From Gonapodya prolifera JEL478 (taxonomy: Eukaryota; Monoblepharomycota; Monoblepharidomycetes; Monoblepharidales; Gonapodyaceae): a stretch of DNA of 64,000 nucleotides. The notes beneath the pieces are model-generated. The model searched no databases and had not been told where the DNA came from. It saw nothing but the letters and a program-made list of their open reading frames with translations. Where the stretch lies: NCBI GenBank assembly GCA_001574975.1, contig KQ965737.1, forward strand, positions 412,288 through 476,287, given 5' to 3'. Below are positions 46,621 through 57,018 of the stretch, one piece after another. The position numbers and the translations under genes are program-made. Positions within the stretch are counted from its first letter, which is position 1. Each line of letters begins with the position of its first letter.

Positions 46621-48570
46621 ACGACGACCAGATCTGGAAGCCCGAAATATTGCAGGGGATACTCCCCTTATCGTCGCGACTCAAGAACTCCGCCCGGATT
46701 TGGTTTCCATGGTGGGTGATTTGCTTGCGAACGTGAGTGTCCACAATTCTCAAAGAAGCTCTTGTCACAAACGAAAGCTCTTGGAGGCAGGTGCAAGAGG
46801 TTTGTGTGGTAGAGGGGACGATTTCACAATCGTTTAAGCACTCGCTATGCGGGCTACTTACTCCTTCTCTTGTACCTCGTTGCAGCAAACTCCGCCAACG
46901 ATCATGGGAATACACCTCTTCACTACGCTTGTTTCCGGCATCGAGCTGACTTGGTGCAGATCCTTGTAAAAGAAGGTCGTGCCAAACTTAACATTGCGAA
47001 CAAATACGGGCGGACTCCTCTCAATATTGCCGGACCTACCTGGGAAAAGGAGTTGAAGAAAAGTCAGGGGCTTTTCTTTTTAGCATCATCGTTGCCTTCC
47101 TCATCAGAGTTTCATTTCTACTCCAGCGTATCTTGGCGATGAGGACGTGCAGGTTGCAGCTGTGAAGGCACAAGGTGCGTCAAATCAGAAGCTCTGCTCT
47201 CACTATCTACTAAACCATCGTTCCCAGCACGCAGTTTTGAAGAAGCATCCGACCAAGCTCGTGCACGATTCCTGGCGCAGAGTGGGCATACTCACACTTT
47301 TCTATGTTCTCAGACTGTTCATAACCTATTCGGCGCGATAGACACTGCCACCCTGCAAACCCCCTCCTCGACAATCACGTACCCTGCACCAGACCCAGCA
47401 GCACCAGACGTTCTTCCGGGCCTCCTCTCTCTGACCCGCCATGCGGAAACACGTCGGGCGCGATGGAATGGATGGGAGGTTGCTGTAAAACGTGTGGGAA
47501 TATGGGAGGAGGTACCCACTAACACCAGCGCAAAGGAAGCTGCAAGAGTGGAAGAAGTGAACTTAAAAAAGAGGAAGCAACTAGAAAGTGTGTGCAAAGA
47601 TGAGGTCGAGAGTCTGAGGTGAGCCTATACATAAATCTGTTGCTTGCACACCCATCTGATGTGCTGTCTCATAAAAGGAAACTGTGGCATGGGAACCTTC
47701 TTCCTGTCATTGGATTCACCAACGAGCCGCCTCACAACGTTTCCATCATGACCGAATATTCTGCTTTGGGGTCACTTCATGCACACCTCTCTAATCCAGA
47801 AGTTGTGATTGACGAACAAGCAGCATACCAGTTGGCCCTTGGAGCCGCACGAGGGGTGGCTTACCTTCACTCACAAGTTCCTCCCGTTCCCCACGGTAAT
47901 CTCAAATCCCGCAACATGCTCGTGTATAAAGGGAACCAAGTGAAGTTGGTGGAGTACGGCTTCGCAGTTAGCCCATTCGCAACCAGTCCGAACGCTGCGA
48001 ATCTTGGCTCACATGCGGGAAAGTACGTCACCGACCCCACGTCTGTACCACCTGAAGTCCTCAAGGGTAACTTTGAGCCCTGCTACGACGCACGATGGGC
48101 GGACAGCTACGCATTTGGAATGGTCTTACATCAGGTGGCTACCCGAGCACCGACTTGGCCAGAAAATTGGGGACCTATGACCATTGGCCTCAAGGTGGGT
48201 AGCTGGCCTGTCTAAGAACCGCTCTTGTTCCATCACAGACGATTTGCAGGTGGTTCTGGAGAACACTCGACCCGAGATACCCGAATACGTACCCGAGCCC
48301 CTAGCTGATCTCATTCGCCGATGTTGGGACTCTGAACCCCGCCAACGTCCAGACTTTCGGGATATTGTGAGTGTCCTGGAGGAGCTCCTTCGTGATGCCG
48401 ACCGCCGCAGTGGAGTTGTCTCCCCCGCGAGCCCAGCGAAACCAACTGTCATTGTACAGCAAAAACAAGCGCCAAAAGTCGCAGTTGTGGTGGAGTCCAA
48501 CGAATTTAAATCTAGAAAGGGTTCCATTGGGCGAGTGTTTTCGCCAGTGGCAACCACCAATGAACAGTAG
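46162..48570 (+). CDS. ILK: Integrin-linked kinase (ILK), ankyrin repeats plus pseudokinase
   Basis: Nine exons, 621 aa: 46162-46379, 46478-46521, 46590-46732, 46778-46799, 46886-47062, 47127-47174, 47243-47618, 47678-48194, 48250-48570; all phases agree. N-terminal ankyrin repeats include NTALHVACRAG, GDTPLIVATQ and, most tellingly, HGNTPLHYACF followed by NKYGRTPLN, nearly the same as HGNVPLHYACF and NKYGEMPVD of animal ILK. The kinase-like domain (about 285-600) keeps the VAVK lysine (about 300) but lacks a glycine loop, has PHGNLKSRN where an active kinase has HRDxKxxN, and EYG in place of DFG. IGLKVVLENTRPEIP near the end matches IGMKVALEGLRPTIP of ILK. It is thus a pseudokinase scaffold, as in animals, where it joins PINCH and parvin at adhesions. 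Longer than human ILK (452 aa) because of a linker before the kinase-like domain and a Ser/Lys-rich tail. An internal Met at 46249 is an alternative start. Confidence 0.87.
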
Positions 48571-48609
48571 CACCACTCATACCCATCTCAAAGTTCATGT
48601 GTACAAATA

Positions 48610-49973
48610 TCAATGTCGAACTACGTAGTTGGGCATTCCTTTCACCTCAAACCCCATATCCTGTGCGAGCTTCCCCAATGCCTCACTTTCAATCAAGTGC
48701 TTATAAGGTACCGTAGGAAATGTCAATCCTTTTAAGCTTCATCAGCTATAAGCAGTCAACGTACGGTTGAGCAACTCGGTTGAGCAACTCACCTTCTCGA
48801 TGACAGTCCCCTCTCACGAGCAAGACTGTCGCCCCGACACCATCCAAACCAATCATCTCTGTGCGATTGCCTTTTGGGTTGTAGAAAGTGCCCAACGGTC
48901 TGCACGTAGGTACACAAGCTCGTCGCGACAGACCAGTAATGCAAAGACGTGCTGGACGAACCTTCGACCGGTCCTCACGCCGAGCCATTCATACCCGTCA
49001 ACTAACACCTCATCGTCATCCATTTCCTTCATAATCCTTCGTGTTTCTTCTGTCTCAACAAAACTATTAAGGTCATAAGGCTGGAGCCTGCCACCACCAC
49101 TATCAAACATGCACGAGGGCGCAAGAACGTCGATATTTTGAGACATCAGATCTTCCAAGAGGGATTGGGGAAACGAGGAGACATCAACGTCGAGCCAAAG
49201 GACCCAGTCATGGTCTAACAAGGTGGAGAAGAGAAGTGTGTTGCGGCTTGCTGCGAGCAAAGCTGCAGTCTAATCAGATTTATTTTTCGTAACGAACCAA
49301 CGTCATTCACTCACCTCTCCGACCACCCTGTATTTCATACTGGTGCCTTCCCTCTTCACTGATAAATATTCCAAAATCCTTTTGCAGTATGGTTATCCGA
49401 CGGTACTCTCGAAAGTGGGTCACATCTGTTGGTGCGGATGCTTCCTCGGTTTCTTCAGAGTGAAATTGAGATGTTTTCATCCACAGATACTCCATGGTAC
49501 CATCAAGGGAGTCAGATACGAGGAAAGCTGCGGGAAAAGCACCAGATAGCAGGTTGAATCCATGAAAATATCCCAAGTCCACACTACGTACCGATGGATA
49601 TCAATCTTTTATTGTACGTCATACCCATAACTCTTTCAAAGTAGCCGTCCAAGTGCCTCCGCGCGTTCTTGAGAGGCGTGAGAATCAAAACTGTACCGTT
49701 CTGCACGAATCCTGTCTGTGTCACCATTTCCTGGAGTCCCATACGTGATGCCGACAGTGGTGGGTTCTCATCTGTTTCAAGGATCTGCAGAATATCGTTA
49801 GATGGGCTTTGTATCCCTTGATGATTGAGTCCGCCGGTCCTTTGAGGTGGGTCAAGCGACCATGACGGGAAGATTCTCGTTGACAGTTCCCAGATAAAAC
49901 CACACCACACAGCAAGAGCTACGATGCGCCGAAGGCTATAGAGAGTTGGGCGAGGGTGAGTGCAGAAGCTCAT
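48610..49973 (-). CDS. Anp1/Mnn9/Van1-family (GT62) mannosyltransferase
   Basis: Five exons, 353 aa: 49592-49973, 49315-49527, 48979-49262, 48793-48856, 48610-48728. A type II Golgi membrane protein: a basic N-terminus, one hydrophobic segment (IVALAVWCGFIW, about residues 15-35), then the lumenal catalytic domain. Family segments are VLILTPLKNA, FLVSDSLDGT, the WLDVDV (DxD) metal site, DLNSF..ET, LDGVGATVLLV and HREG..FP. The last exon ends in GMPNYVVRH. In yeast these proteins build the mannan backbone in M-Pol complexes. The intron at 48857-48978 was chosen because it alone preserves the frame; it shortens a loop that is longer in yeast proteins, so that junction is tentative. The gene ends 39 bp from the convergent ILK stop, so their 3' ends must overlap in the transcripts. 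Confidence 0.85.
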
Positions 49974-50137
49974 GATTCGGTCATCACACGTCATCGTCGT
50001 GAAATTAATCAAACGAAGTAATCCAACGAAGAAATATAACGAAGAAATATCCAACGAAGAAAATAATTAATCCAACGAAGAAATAAAAAGAACTAAATTT
50101 TACAAGATGCTCCGATTTCACTTCAACAACAATTAAT

Positions 50138-51709
50138 CTACGCATTGCCTACACCTCTCGCCGCCTCAACCAAGCACTCGTAAATGTAACCAAACTGTTC
50201 CGGCGTTTGAACCATCAACACTCTTTGTGTCCTTAAATGCTTCACGAGGGCCGCCACCGGATCTTCCTCCAGGTTTGTGGAACCCATCGCACGAACCAGA
50301 GGTTTCGTGGAACCGGGTTGCGCCCCCCACTCACGCATGGCTTTGATAAGCACGTCTACGACGATATACGTCCCGGTGCGACCAACCCCAGCAGAACAGT
50401 GGATAAGAGGTGGTCCTGGGGAGGGCGCAAATGGGGGACTGTTGGCAAGTCGGACAAGGTTGAGAAGTGAGGAAGGTCGCCCTTTAAGGATGAGGGAGAT
50501 TGCAAATGAAGGAAAGCCGGCGAGAAAAGCTGAGCACCTATTCATACTTACTTGGCACACCATGATCCGGCCATCCAACAAAATGGAGCTGCCACACAGT
50601 CATCTCATCCCGCCATGTTTCCCCTCTCTCGCGCTCCCCTTCCCCCACGAGATTTATCTTTCGAATGACGGTCTCGCCGCCAGAATCCATTCTCTTCTCT
50701 GCGAGTGCCACCTCCAAGGTCCACTCCTTTTGGCCTGCGCTGGCAGGGACATGATATCTTTCGCGGTCACCGACTTGGGACGGCCAGAACTGTGCGCACT
50801 TTGGGATTCCTCGCTCTTCTAAGCAGGCAAGGGACACGATGAGGGTTGTGCGGTGTTCAAAAATTGACCGCCAGTGGTCCCGGATGGTGTTGGGGATGGG
50901 GCCCTGTGAAGCGATGTAGGCGATTGGGGGAGGAATAACTGAGGAAACCGTAGCCTGTGTCGTAGACGGTGGGAGAGAAACGGTGTAGAGGGGATGGGAA
51001 GTAATGTAGCTGTGCAAATACATTAGGAAGTGTGAAGCTTTAGTCCCGTACTCGATGACCGCACACTTCCATGCCACACGATCAAGTCGAGATAAAAGAA
51101 AGTTGGAAGAGCTAACCTGGCATTGAAATAATCGCAGAACTCGTTCTCTTGGTCGTTGCACACAGAGCCATCTTTCTGACCATTACGGTAGGAAGAGGCA
51201 TCATTGCGCCCAATCGATCGAGGCTGAGACAATGACGCATCACCCTTGACGTTTTGTGTCCGTGTCGACGACGATTTCCCCGCAGACTCTTCTCCGTCAC
51301 GACGTTCTGTGGAACCGGCTTTGGAAGCCCCAACCGCACCACCACTACGACGCGACGGGTCCACGAAACCAAGCCGTACTCGATTGTGATTGTACGGTAC
51401 TACGTTTGTGTACCTATTCCGTTCCACTGATTGTGTCGCAAGGGCGTCGAGGCATGACCAAGCATTCCCGGGCAGTCCCATCATCACCGCCTTGTGTTTT
51501 TCACTGGATTCAGCATCAATGAGCAAAAATGTCTGCCACAGATGCTCCCTCTTCGTCAGCGGCTGCTGGAGCAGCGCAGTTTGCCCACGCCGGGCTTGTG
51601 GTTGTGAACTGCTGTTCGCTGGGGGCGGTCGAGTACGTGGAAGCGCCTCGATGGCGGCGAGAAACGGCGGCAATGACGCTGCCGATGCTGCGGCCCCTTG
51701 CGAGGACAT
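50138..51709 (-). CDS. Protein tyrosine phosphatase (second, compact)
   Basis: Three exons, 464 aa: 51117-51709, 50552-51009, 50138-50481; frames agree. A classical PTP domain fills most of the protein after a short Ala/Pro-rich N-terminus. Motifs: NRYTNVVPYNHNRVRL (substrate loop), CDYFNASYI, YIASQGPIPNTIRDHW, the WPDHGVP acid loop, [11 protein letters not shown] with catalytic Cys and Arg, and QTPEQF. An active enzyme is expected. It shares intron positions with the larger PTP at 32.5-36 kb (after NA-Arg/Ser and after HGVP), which suggests a common ancestral PTP gene, although the N-terminal regions are unrelated. Confidence 0.87.
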
Positions 51710-51932
51710 GGACCGGTCCAGCGCGAGGGAATGATGTTATTCGGAGCAGGATTATTACCGAACCCGTGGCCAGTTATGACTCCCCACTCCAGATGTGGAT
51801 GGCCCAAGATGTGTGAGAAATTATGCTAGAAAGGGTATTTACCGTGGCAATGCCACCTTGAAAGCATCAGAACACGCTCCAAATGAATTCCGCCTCTTAA
51901 CACTTTACACCCTACATTACCGCTTCCCTTCT

Positions 51933-52553
51933 TCCCCATCTACTCTACAGAGCTTCAAAAGCAATTCTTACAGCCAATGGTCGCAGACTTCCCTCACCTT
52001 CACTGACGTGTTGTTGGGTGAAATGAATGTTTAAGAATCAAACGAACATGTCATTGAACAAACGAACAAGAAGGGGATGTCTCTGATGGTGTATTATGCT
52101 GCGTTCGATCCCAAGCCAAGGTCACCGTCGGTCGAGTACAGAGTCCCCACCTTGCAGCATCGAAGACACTTCTATACAGTTCACTGGCGTTTCATCAACT
52201 CTCCACCCGGCGCGCGTACCAGCCCACGACGATTCCGATTGCTATTCCTCGCCCTAGTATCATCCGTCCTCGCACCAGTCGTCTTCGTAGAGCTCGACCA
52301 GCGCGCGCGGTGTGGATTGACCGACCTGACCAACCCACACTCTGAGTAGGCGCTCAAATGGGGACGTGCCATTCACACCAATGTGTCCCTTCCGATAGGG
52401 AAGGACGCGCTGACACCGTTGGGATGCTGATTGAGAAATGGGGTGAATTGAGACTGTCTTATCACACTGTTGCGAGGAGATTTACATTCCGTACTTGTGC
52501 AAAACAGATGGCAAATTTGAATGCTAGCGATGGTTGGTGTATGCAGATGCGAG
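51933..52553. repeat. Dispersed direct repeat, copy A
   Basis: About 620 bp that match 63196-63828 in the same orientation with many substitutions and small indels. The best-conserved block runs from the words atgtctctgatggtgtat (about 52076) to gggaaggacgcgct (about 52412). No frame stays open in both copies, so the shared sequence is more likely non-coding or a relic. No terminal repeats or tails were recognised. The rest of the interval 51710-52722 contains no gene. Confidence 0.75.
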
Positions 52554-52722
52554 TTGGCTGATCTCATGTCACTTGGACGTTTATTTTGGGGGCAGAATCG
52601 AAAAAGTGTGCAGATTTGTGGTAGCAGTGAGAGGGAATTGCTCAGAAAGCTAACGGCAAGCGTCTTTAAAGGCAGCAGAGCGCAGTGATGTGATCTTGAT
52701 CACCTCAAGACTTGGAGCTTCT

Positions 52723-53913
52723 TCACCTCCTTCCGCAGCAGCCGAAAAGCACTCCACACCCCACCCCAAGCGACACAAATCCAAAAAGCGCAGCCAGCAC
52801 GGCGCCCACCGTCCACCCCACCGCCGGTCCCAAATTCTCACTGACGGCCTTGACGCACGCCTGCTTGATGGGCCCATTATCCCACGCATTATAATCCGTC
52901 GCATAATTATGGCACATTGGAATCAGCGACGGGTACGGCGTGCTCCACACCGTGTACGTATTTGTCTCGCAGCTGGTGGACCCGTCGCTCTTCTTATAGC
53001 ACGAGCGCACCTCCCGCATCAGGCTGTGACTCACCCCGAGCCACTCCCCGCACTGCCCGATGGTCCACTTGGCAACCTCGTACGTGCTCGTGTCCGCGCC
53101 GAGATACTGCCGCCCGAACGCGAGGCTGTCCACGTCGGAGCACACAGCAGGGTCGACTTGGATGCACCGCGCGCGCCAGGTGGTGTTGGTCCGGCATGCG
53201 CTGCGCAGGATGAGTGAGCTGGCAGTGGAGGCGCTTTGGAGCGGGAGGAAGGACGAAAAGCGGACCCCAGCTTGCCACCCGAACACGCCCGCGCAGGCGA
53301 GGAGGGAGAGCGTGATGAAGCAGAATGAGAGCTTGACTTTTTGGTCGTTGGTGAGCTTGGCGCACTGGAATCCGCGGGCGCGTTTGCGTTCGTAGTAGGG
53401 GACAAATGGCTGTGGCTGCGCGGCAGGAGTCGGGGTCCATGCGGTGGCGATCGGCTGGGGGCTGGAGATCTGGTACTCTGGTTTGGTAGACGCCGGTGGG
53501 CCAAATAACCCGTCTGGCACCGAAGGTGCTGCGGTACCGACCAACCCAGCGTTCGACTTGGTCACGCCGTCTTCGTCATCGCTGATGCTGATATCGCCGT
53601 CGTCAAACAGGTCGTCGTTATCTTTTGATGGCGGAAGTGCGGGCGGGGCGGGTGAAGGGTGGGGATCGGTGTGCTGGTGAGGGGAGGGGGGAGTGTAGGC
53701 TGGCGGCGGGGACGATCCGGTGGTGTGTGTTCCAGCAAGCCAGGAGGGAATGATGTTTTCACCGTCGTTGTCATCGGGGGGCGCTGAGGGGGAAGCGTCG
53801 AATATCGGCGGCGGCGTTGAAAGTTGGATGGAAGTGGGGACGTAGTTTGGAAGCCCAGGTAGCGGCGTGAAAGTGGACGCTGCGATGGTGGGAGGGTTTG
53901 GAAAGGCGGACAT
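52723..53913 (-). CDS. Two-pass membrane protein with Cys-rich outer loop and Pro-rich cytosolic region
   Basis: Single exon, 396 aa. Residues 1-190 are Pro/Ser/Asp-rich and likely disordered, with an acidic DDGDISISDDEDG patch. Transmembrane helix 1 is about 195-220 (KLSFCFITLSLLACAGVFGW) and helix 2 about 360-390 (GWTVGAVLAALFGFVSLGVG). Between them lie about 140 residues with at least ten cysteines and two potential N-glycosylation sites, suggesting a disulphide-rich extracellular or lumenal domain. The protein ends right after helix 2 with GCGVLFGCCGRR; the two Cys at the membrane border could be palmitoylated. I do not recognise the family. The region before helix 1 (YYERKRARGF) is basic, giving the cytosolic N-terminus by the positive-inside rule. 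Confidence 0.75.
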   Translation of the reverse strand: MSAFPNPPTIAASTFTPLPGLPNYVPTSIQLSTPPPIFDASPSAPPDDNDGENIIPSWLAGTHTTGSSPPPAYTPPSPHQHTDPHPSPAPPALPPSKDNDDLFDDGDISISDDEDGVTKSNAGLVGTAAPSVPDGLFGPPASTKPEYQISSPQPIATAWTPTPAAQPQPFVPYYERKRARGFQCAKLTNDQKVKLSFCFITLSLLACAGVFGWQAGVRFSSFLPLQSASTASSLILRSACRTNTTWRARCIQVDPAVCSDVDSLAFGRQYLGADTSTYEVAKWTIGQCGEWLGVSHSLMREVRSCYKKSDGSTSCETNTYTVWSTPYPSLIPMCHNYATDYNAWDNGPIKQACVKAVSENLGPAVGWTVGAVLAALFGFVSLGVGCGVLFGCCGRR

Positions 53914-54304
53914 TGTGGATGCGGGGTGGATTTGGATTTGGATGTGTGACTGTCAATGTGACGTTGCGGGTGCAATTCAGATGTCCTTGCGAAGATTCGC
54001 ACACTTCGCACGCACCCTTTCCGAGTGGTGAAATTGGGGTGTAGACTCTTTAGTCTTTCGCACGATTAGCTGTCCAACTTGAAGCGAACGCGAAGGCGAA
54101 GAAATCTTGAGTCACATTGACGAGAGAGGGTTGTAGTCCTGTAGTCTTTCTCCCCTTCAGCGCGACTGGCTTTATAATTACGAGCGATTCAGCGATTACG
54201 TTTCTGAATTCCACCTTTGCATTTGGGGTATGAGCTGTGGACGGATAAGGCCACAGCGCTCCCACCAACTTTTCTCCTTTCTGCCGCATCGCCCATCGCG
54301 CACA

Positions 54305-56808
54305 ATGGCCAAGCGAAAACCCGACACCGACGACAAAAAAGAAGACGCGAAGGCCGCGCACACCCCGAGCGACACGGATGACGTGGACAGTGGGGACGGG
54401 AGCGACGTGGAGGATGGGAGTGATGTGGACGTGAAGGAGGAAGACGGCGACGACGCGGAATCCCCAGACGAAGACACCCGGACCCCCCTGTTCCGCGTCG
54501 TCGTGGGCAGCTACGAGCGGTTCGTGTACGGGATCAACGTGTACGGCGCGCACGAGGGCGGCGACGGGGATGTGAAGGAGGAGAAGACGGACACCGACGC
54601 TGACGCCGACGCGGACGGGGAACCCCACAAAGACGCCACCACCCCACCGGAGCTCCCTCTCACCCTATCCGCGCTATTCGTGCACCCCTCGCACGTCTCC
54701 TCGATCAAATGCCTTGCCTCCACCTCCACGAGCCACCTACTCGCCTCAGGGTCGGTCGACGAGTCCATCCGCCTCTACAACCTGCGCACGTTGCGTGAGC
54801 TCGGCTCGCTGTTCCACCACCAGGGCACGGTATCCCGCCTTGCGTTTGTCGGGACGCGGTACATGGTCTCGGCGGGTGAAGATGGGAAGGTGTGTGTCTG
54901 GAGGTCAAAGGATTGGGAGCTCGTCAAGGAGCTCAAGGGGCATAAGGGGAAAGTGCTTGATATGGCCGTGCATCCGTCAGGAAGGGTTGCGTTGACCGTG
55001 GGCGAGGATAAGACGCTGAGGTAAGTTCGATTGCAGTGGTGGGGGAGAATGAACAAGGTGTGCAGAATGCGTTTCGCAGAGTGAGAGTGTGTGGGGGGAG
55101 CACAAACGTGGAGCCCAATTGTTTCGGAGAGAGTTCGATACGAGTTGGCAAGGTATGCGAATGAGTTTTCGCAGAGTCCGTTGGAGGAGCACAAACGTGG
55201 ATCACAAGTGTTTAGAGGAGAGTTCGATAAGAGTGGGCAAGGTGTGCGGAATGCAGTTTGCAGAGTGCATGGAAGGGACACCACAAACTCGGATCCAAAC
55301 TAGTTCCGAAAAGTTGCACCACCAAACGATCATCCATTCTCGCTTTCCCCATCCCCTTCCACCCCCGACCCCCACCCCCACCCCCACCGCTCACACACTG
55401 CCACCACAGATGCTGGAACCTCACCAACGCCTCCCTCGCACTCACCGCCAAACTCCAGCGCCCGCCCTCCCCACCCACCACCGGGGGCGGGTACGTACCC
55501 CCACAACAACCCCTCCCGGACCGCATTCTCTTCACCCCCGACGGTGACCACTACATGCTTCTATGGCCTACTTGTATCCTCGTGTGCAAGACGACCGCCG
55601 CGGGGGGAGCGGACGGGGGCGATAAGGATGTGGTGATCCACCCGCCCAAATTGGGAAAGTTCCTTTCCGTGTGCGCGTTCCCCGTTTCGGGCAAAGGCGG
55701 GACCGGAACCGAGACGGTCCTTGCCGTGGGGTGCGAAGACGCCTCGGTGGCGCTGTACTCCCTGGACGGCACGCCTCTGCACGCCGACAGATGGGGTCTC
55801 ACGGCTGCCGCGTGCACCGCGCGGGTCAAGTGCGTCGCGGCGCGCGGAGCCTACCTCGTGGCCGCGACGAGTAAAGGCACCGTCGTGGTCTGGGATGCGA
55901 AGGAGGCCGTCAAGGCCGTGCGTGACGGGCGCGCGCGGGATGTGAAACCCCTGGGCGTGTTTGAGGCCGCGTGTAGAGTCACGTGTTTGGAGGTTGTTGG
56001 CGTGCCGGGGGTGAAGGAAGTTGGGAGGGAGGAGAGTCGGGTGAAGGAGGAGGGGAAGGAGGGGAAGGCGAAGGCGGAGGTGAAGAAGGAGGCGAGAGAG
56101 AGGAAGACGAAGGAGAATGAACGGGGGGAGAAAGTCAAGGCGGGGGTTAAGCGGAAGGCGGGCGAGGAGGAAGATGAGGAGGAGGATGGCGGTATGGATG
56201 ATGTTGATGATGTTGATACTGGGTCGGAGGAGGACGGGGAGGACGGGGAGAATGAGGAGGATGGCGAGGATGGCGAGAATGGCGAGGAGGACAGTGAAGA
56301 TGAGACTGAAGAGGACAGTGACGACAATGAGAGGCCGCGGGGGAAGCGGGACGCGCGGGGGCGAGGTCGAGGCCGGGGCGGGCGGGGACGAGGCGGACCT
56401 GGCGGCGGCGAAGGGGGCGGCAGGGGCGTTAGCAGGGGCAGGGGCAGGGCCGACTCGGGCTCATTCAAGCGCAAGGCGGAGCGCGACGATGGGCGTGGGC
56501 CGGGCGCACACAAGCGGGCCAAGCTGTCGCACGATGGGGAAAGGGGTCGCGGTCGAGGCGGCCGCGGGGGCGGGAGTGGCGGCGATGGTGGGGATAGGAG
56601 AGGCAGGCGCGGTGGTGGGGGAGGCTTTGGACGGGGACGGGGTGGTAGAGACAATGGTGGACAAGGCGGACGAGGGGGTGGCAAGTTTGGCGGGCGCGGT
56701 GGTGGGAGTCGAGGTGGCTTTGGAGGTGGGGGACGAGGCGGGCAAAGGGGCAGAGGCGGAGGTGGGGCAAGAGGTGGTGGAGGTGGACGAGGGCGGGGAA
56801 GGCGATGA
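54305..56808 (+). CDS. MAK11: MAK11/PAK1IP1-like WD40 ribosome-biogenesis protein with long RGG tail
   Basis: Two exons, 704 aa: 54305-55020 and 55410-56808. After an acidic N-terminus, WD40 blades start with VVVGSYERFVYGI, the hallmark of MAK11/PAK1IP1, followed by VSSIKCLAST, LLASGSVDESIRLYNL, MVSAGEDGKVCVWR and LKGHKGKVLDMAVHPSGR. The second exon adds further blades and then an unusually long C-terminal extension: a Lys/Glu-rich stretch (about 450-560) and about 130 residues of Arg-Gly-Gly repeats. Yeast Mak11 is needed for 60S subunit maturation and recruits Rlp24. The RGG extension is not part of the yeast or human proteins I know and suggests RNA binding or nucleolar phase behaviour. 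The intron (389 bp) is long and contains a minisatellite. The C-terminal codons are strongly G-rich. Confidence 0.82.
55055..55260. repeat. Minisatellite in MAK11 intron (about 89-bp period)
   Basis: The words agcacaaacgtgga, gagttcgata and ggcaaggt recur with a constant 89-bp offset (for example 55099/55188, 55131/55220, 55147/55236), and a third, partial unit lies just upstream near 55055. About 2.3 units in total, inside the only intron of the gene. Confidence 0.8.
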
Positions 56809-57018
56809 ACGGTATTTGGAAGATATGAGATGTATACCAAGTGGATAGATGTACTGTGATATTTTGGTAGAATGCATAGAAGTCACTTCTCGGAGCGCTG
56901 ACTGAGTGTGCGCACACACTGCATTCCGTCACTATCACGCTGTCGAAACAATACAAACAAAAAGTGTGCACGGCAAAATTCTTTCCATTGCAGCTACATA
57001 CTACGCACATCGCACAAT

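Noticed and set aside
46162-48570. Reading the kinase-like domain as an active TKL kinase
   Set aside because: Glycine loop, HRD Asp and DFG Asp are all missing; the pattern is that of ILK pseudokinases.
32516-51709. The two tyrosine phosphatases as a recent tandem duplication
   Set aside because: They share some intron positions but differ strongly in length, N-terminus and catalytic-domain sequence, so they are old paralogues at best.
55851-56840. 329-codon Pro/Ser/Arg-rich open frame opposite MAK11
   Set aside because: It is the complement of the RGG/acidic repeats of MAK11; composition is fully explained by the sense gene.
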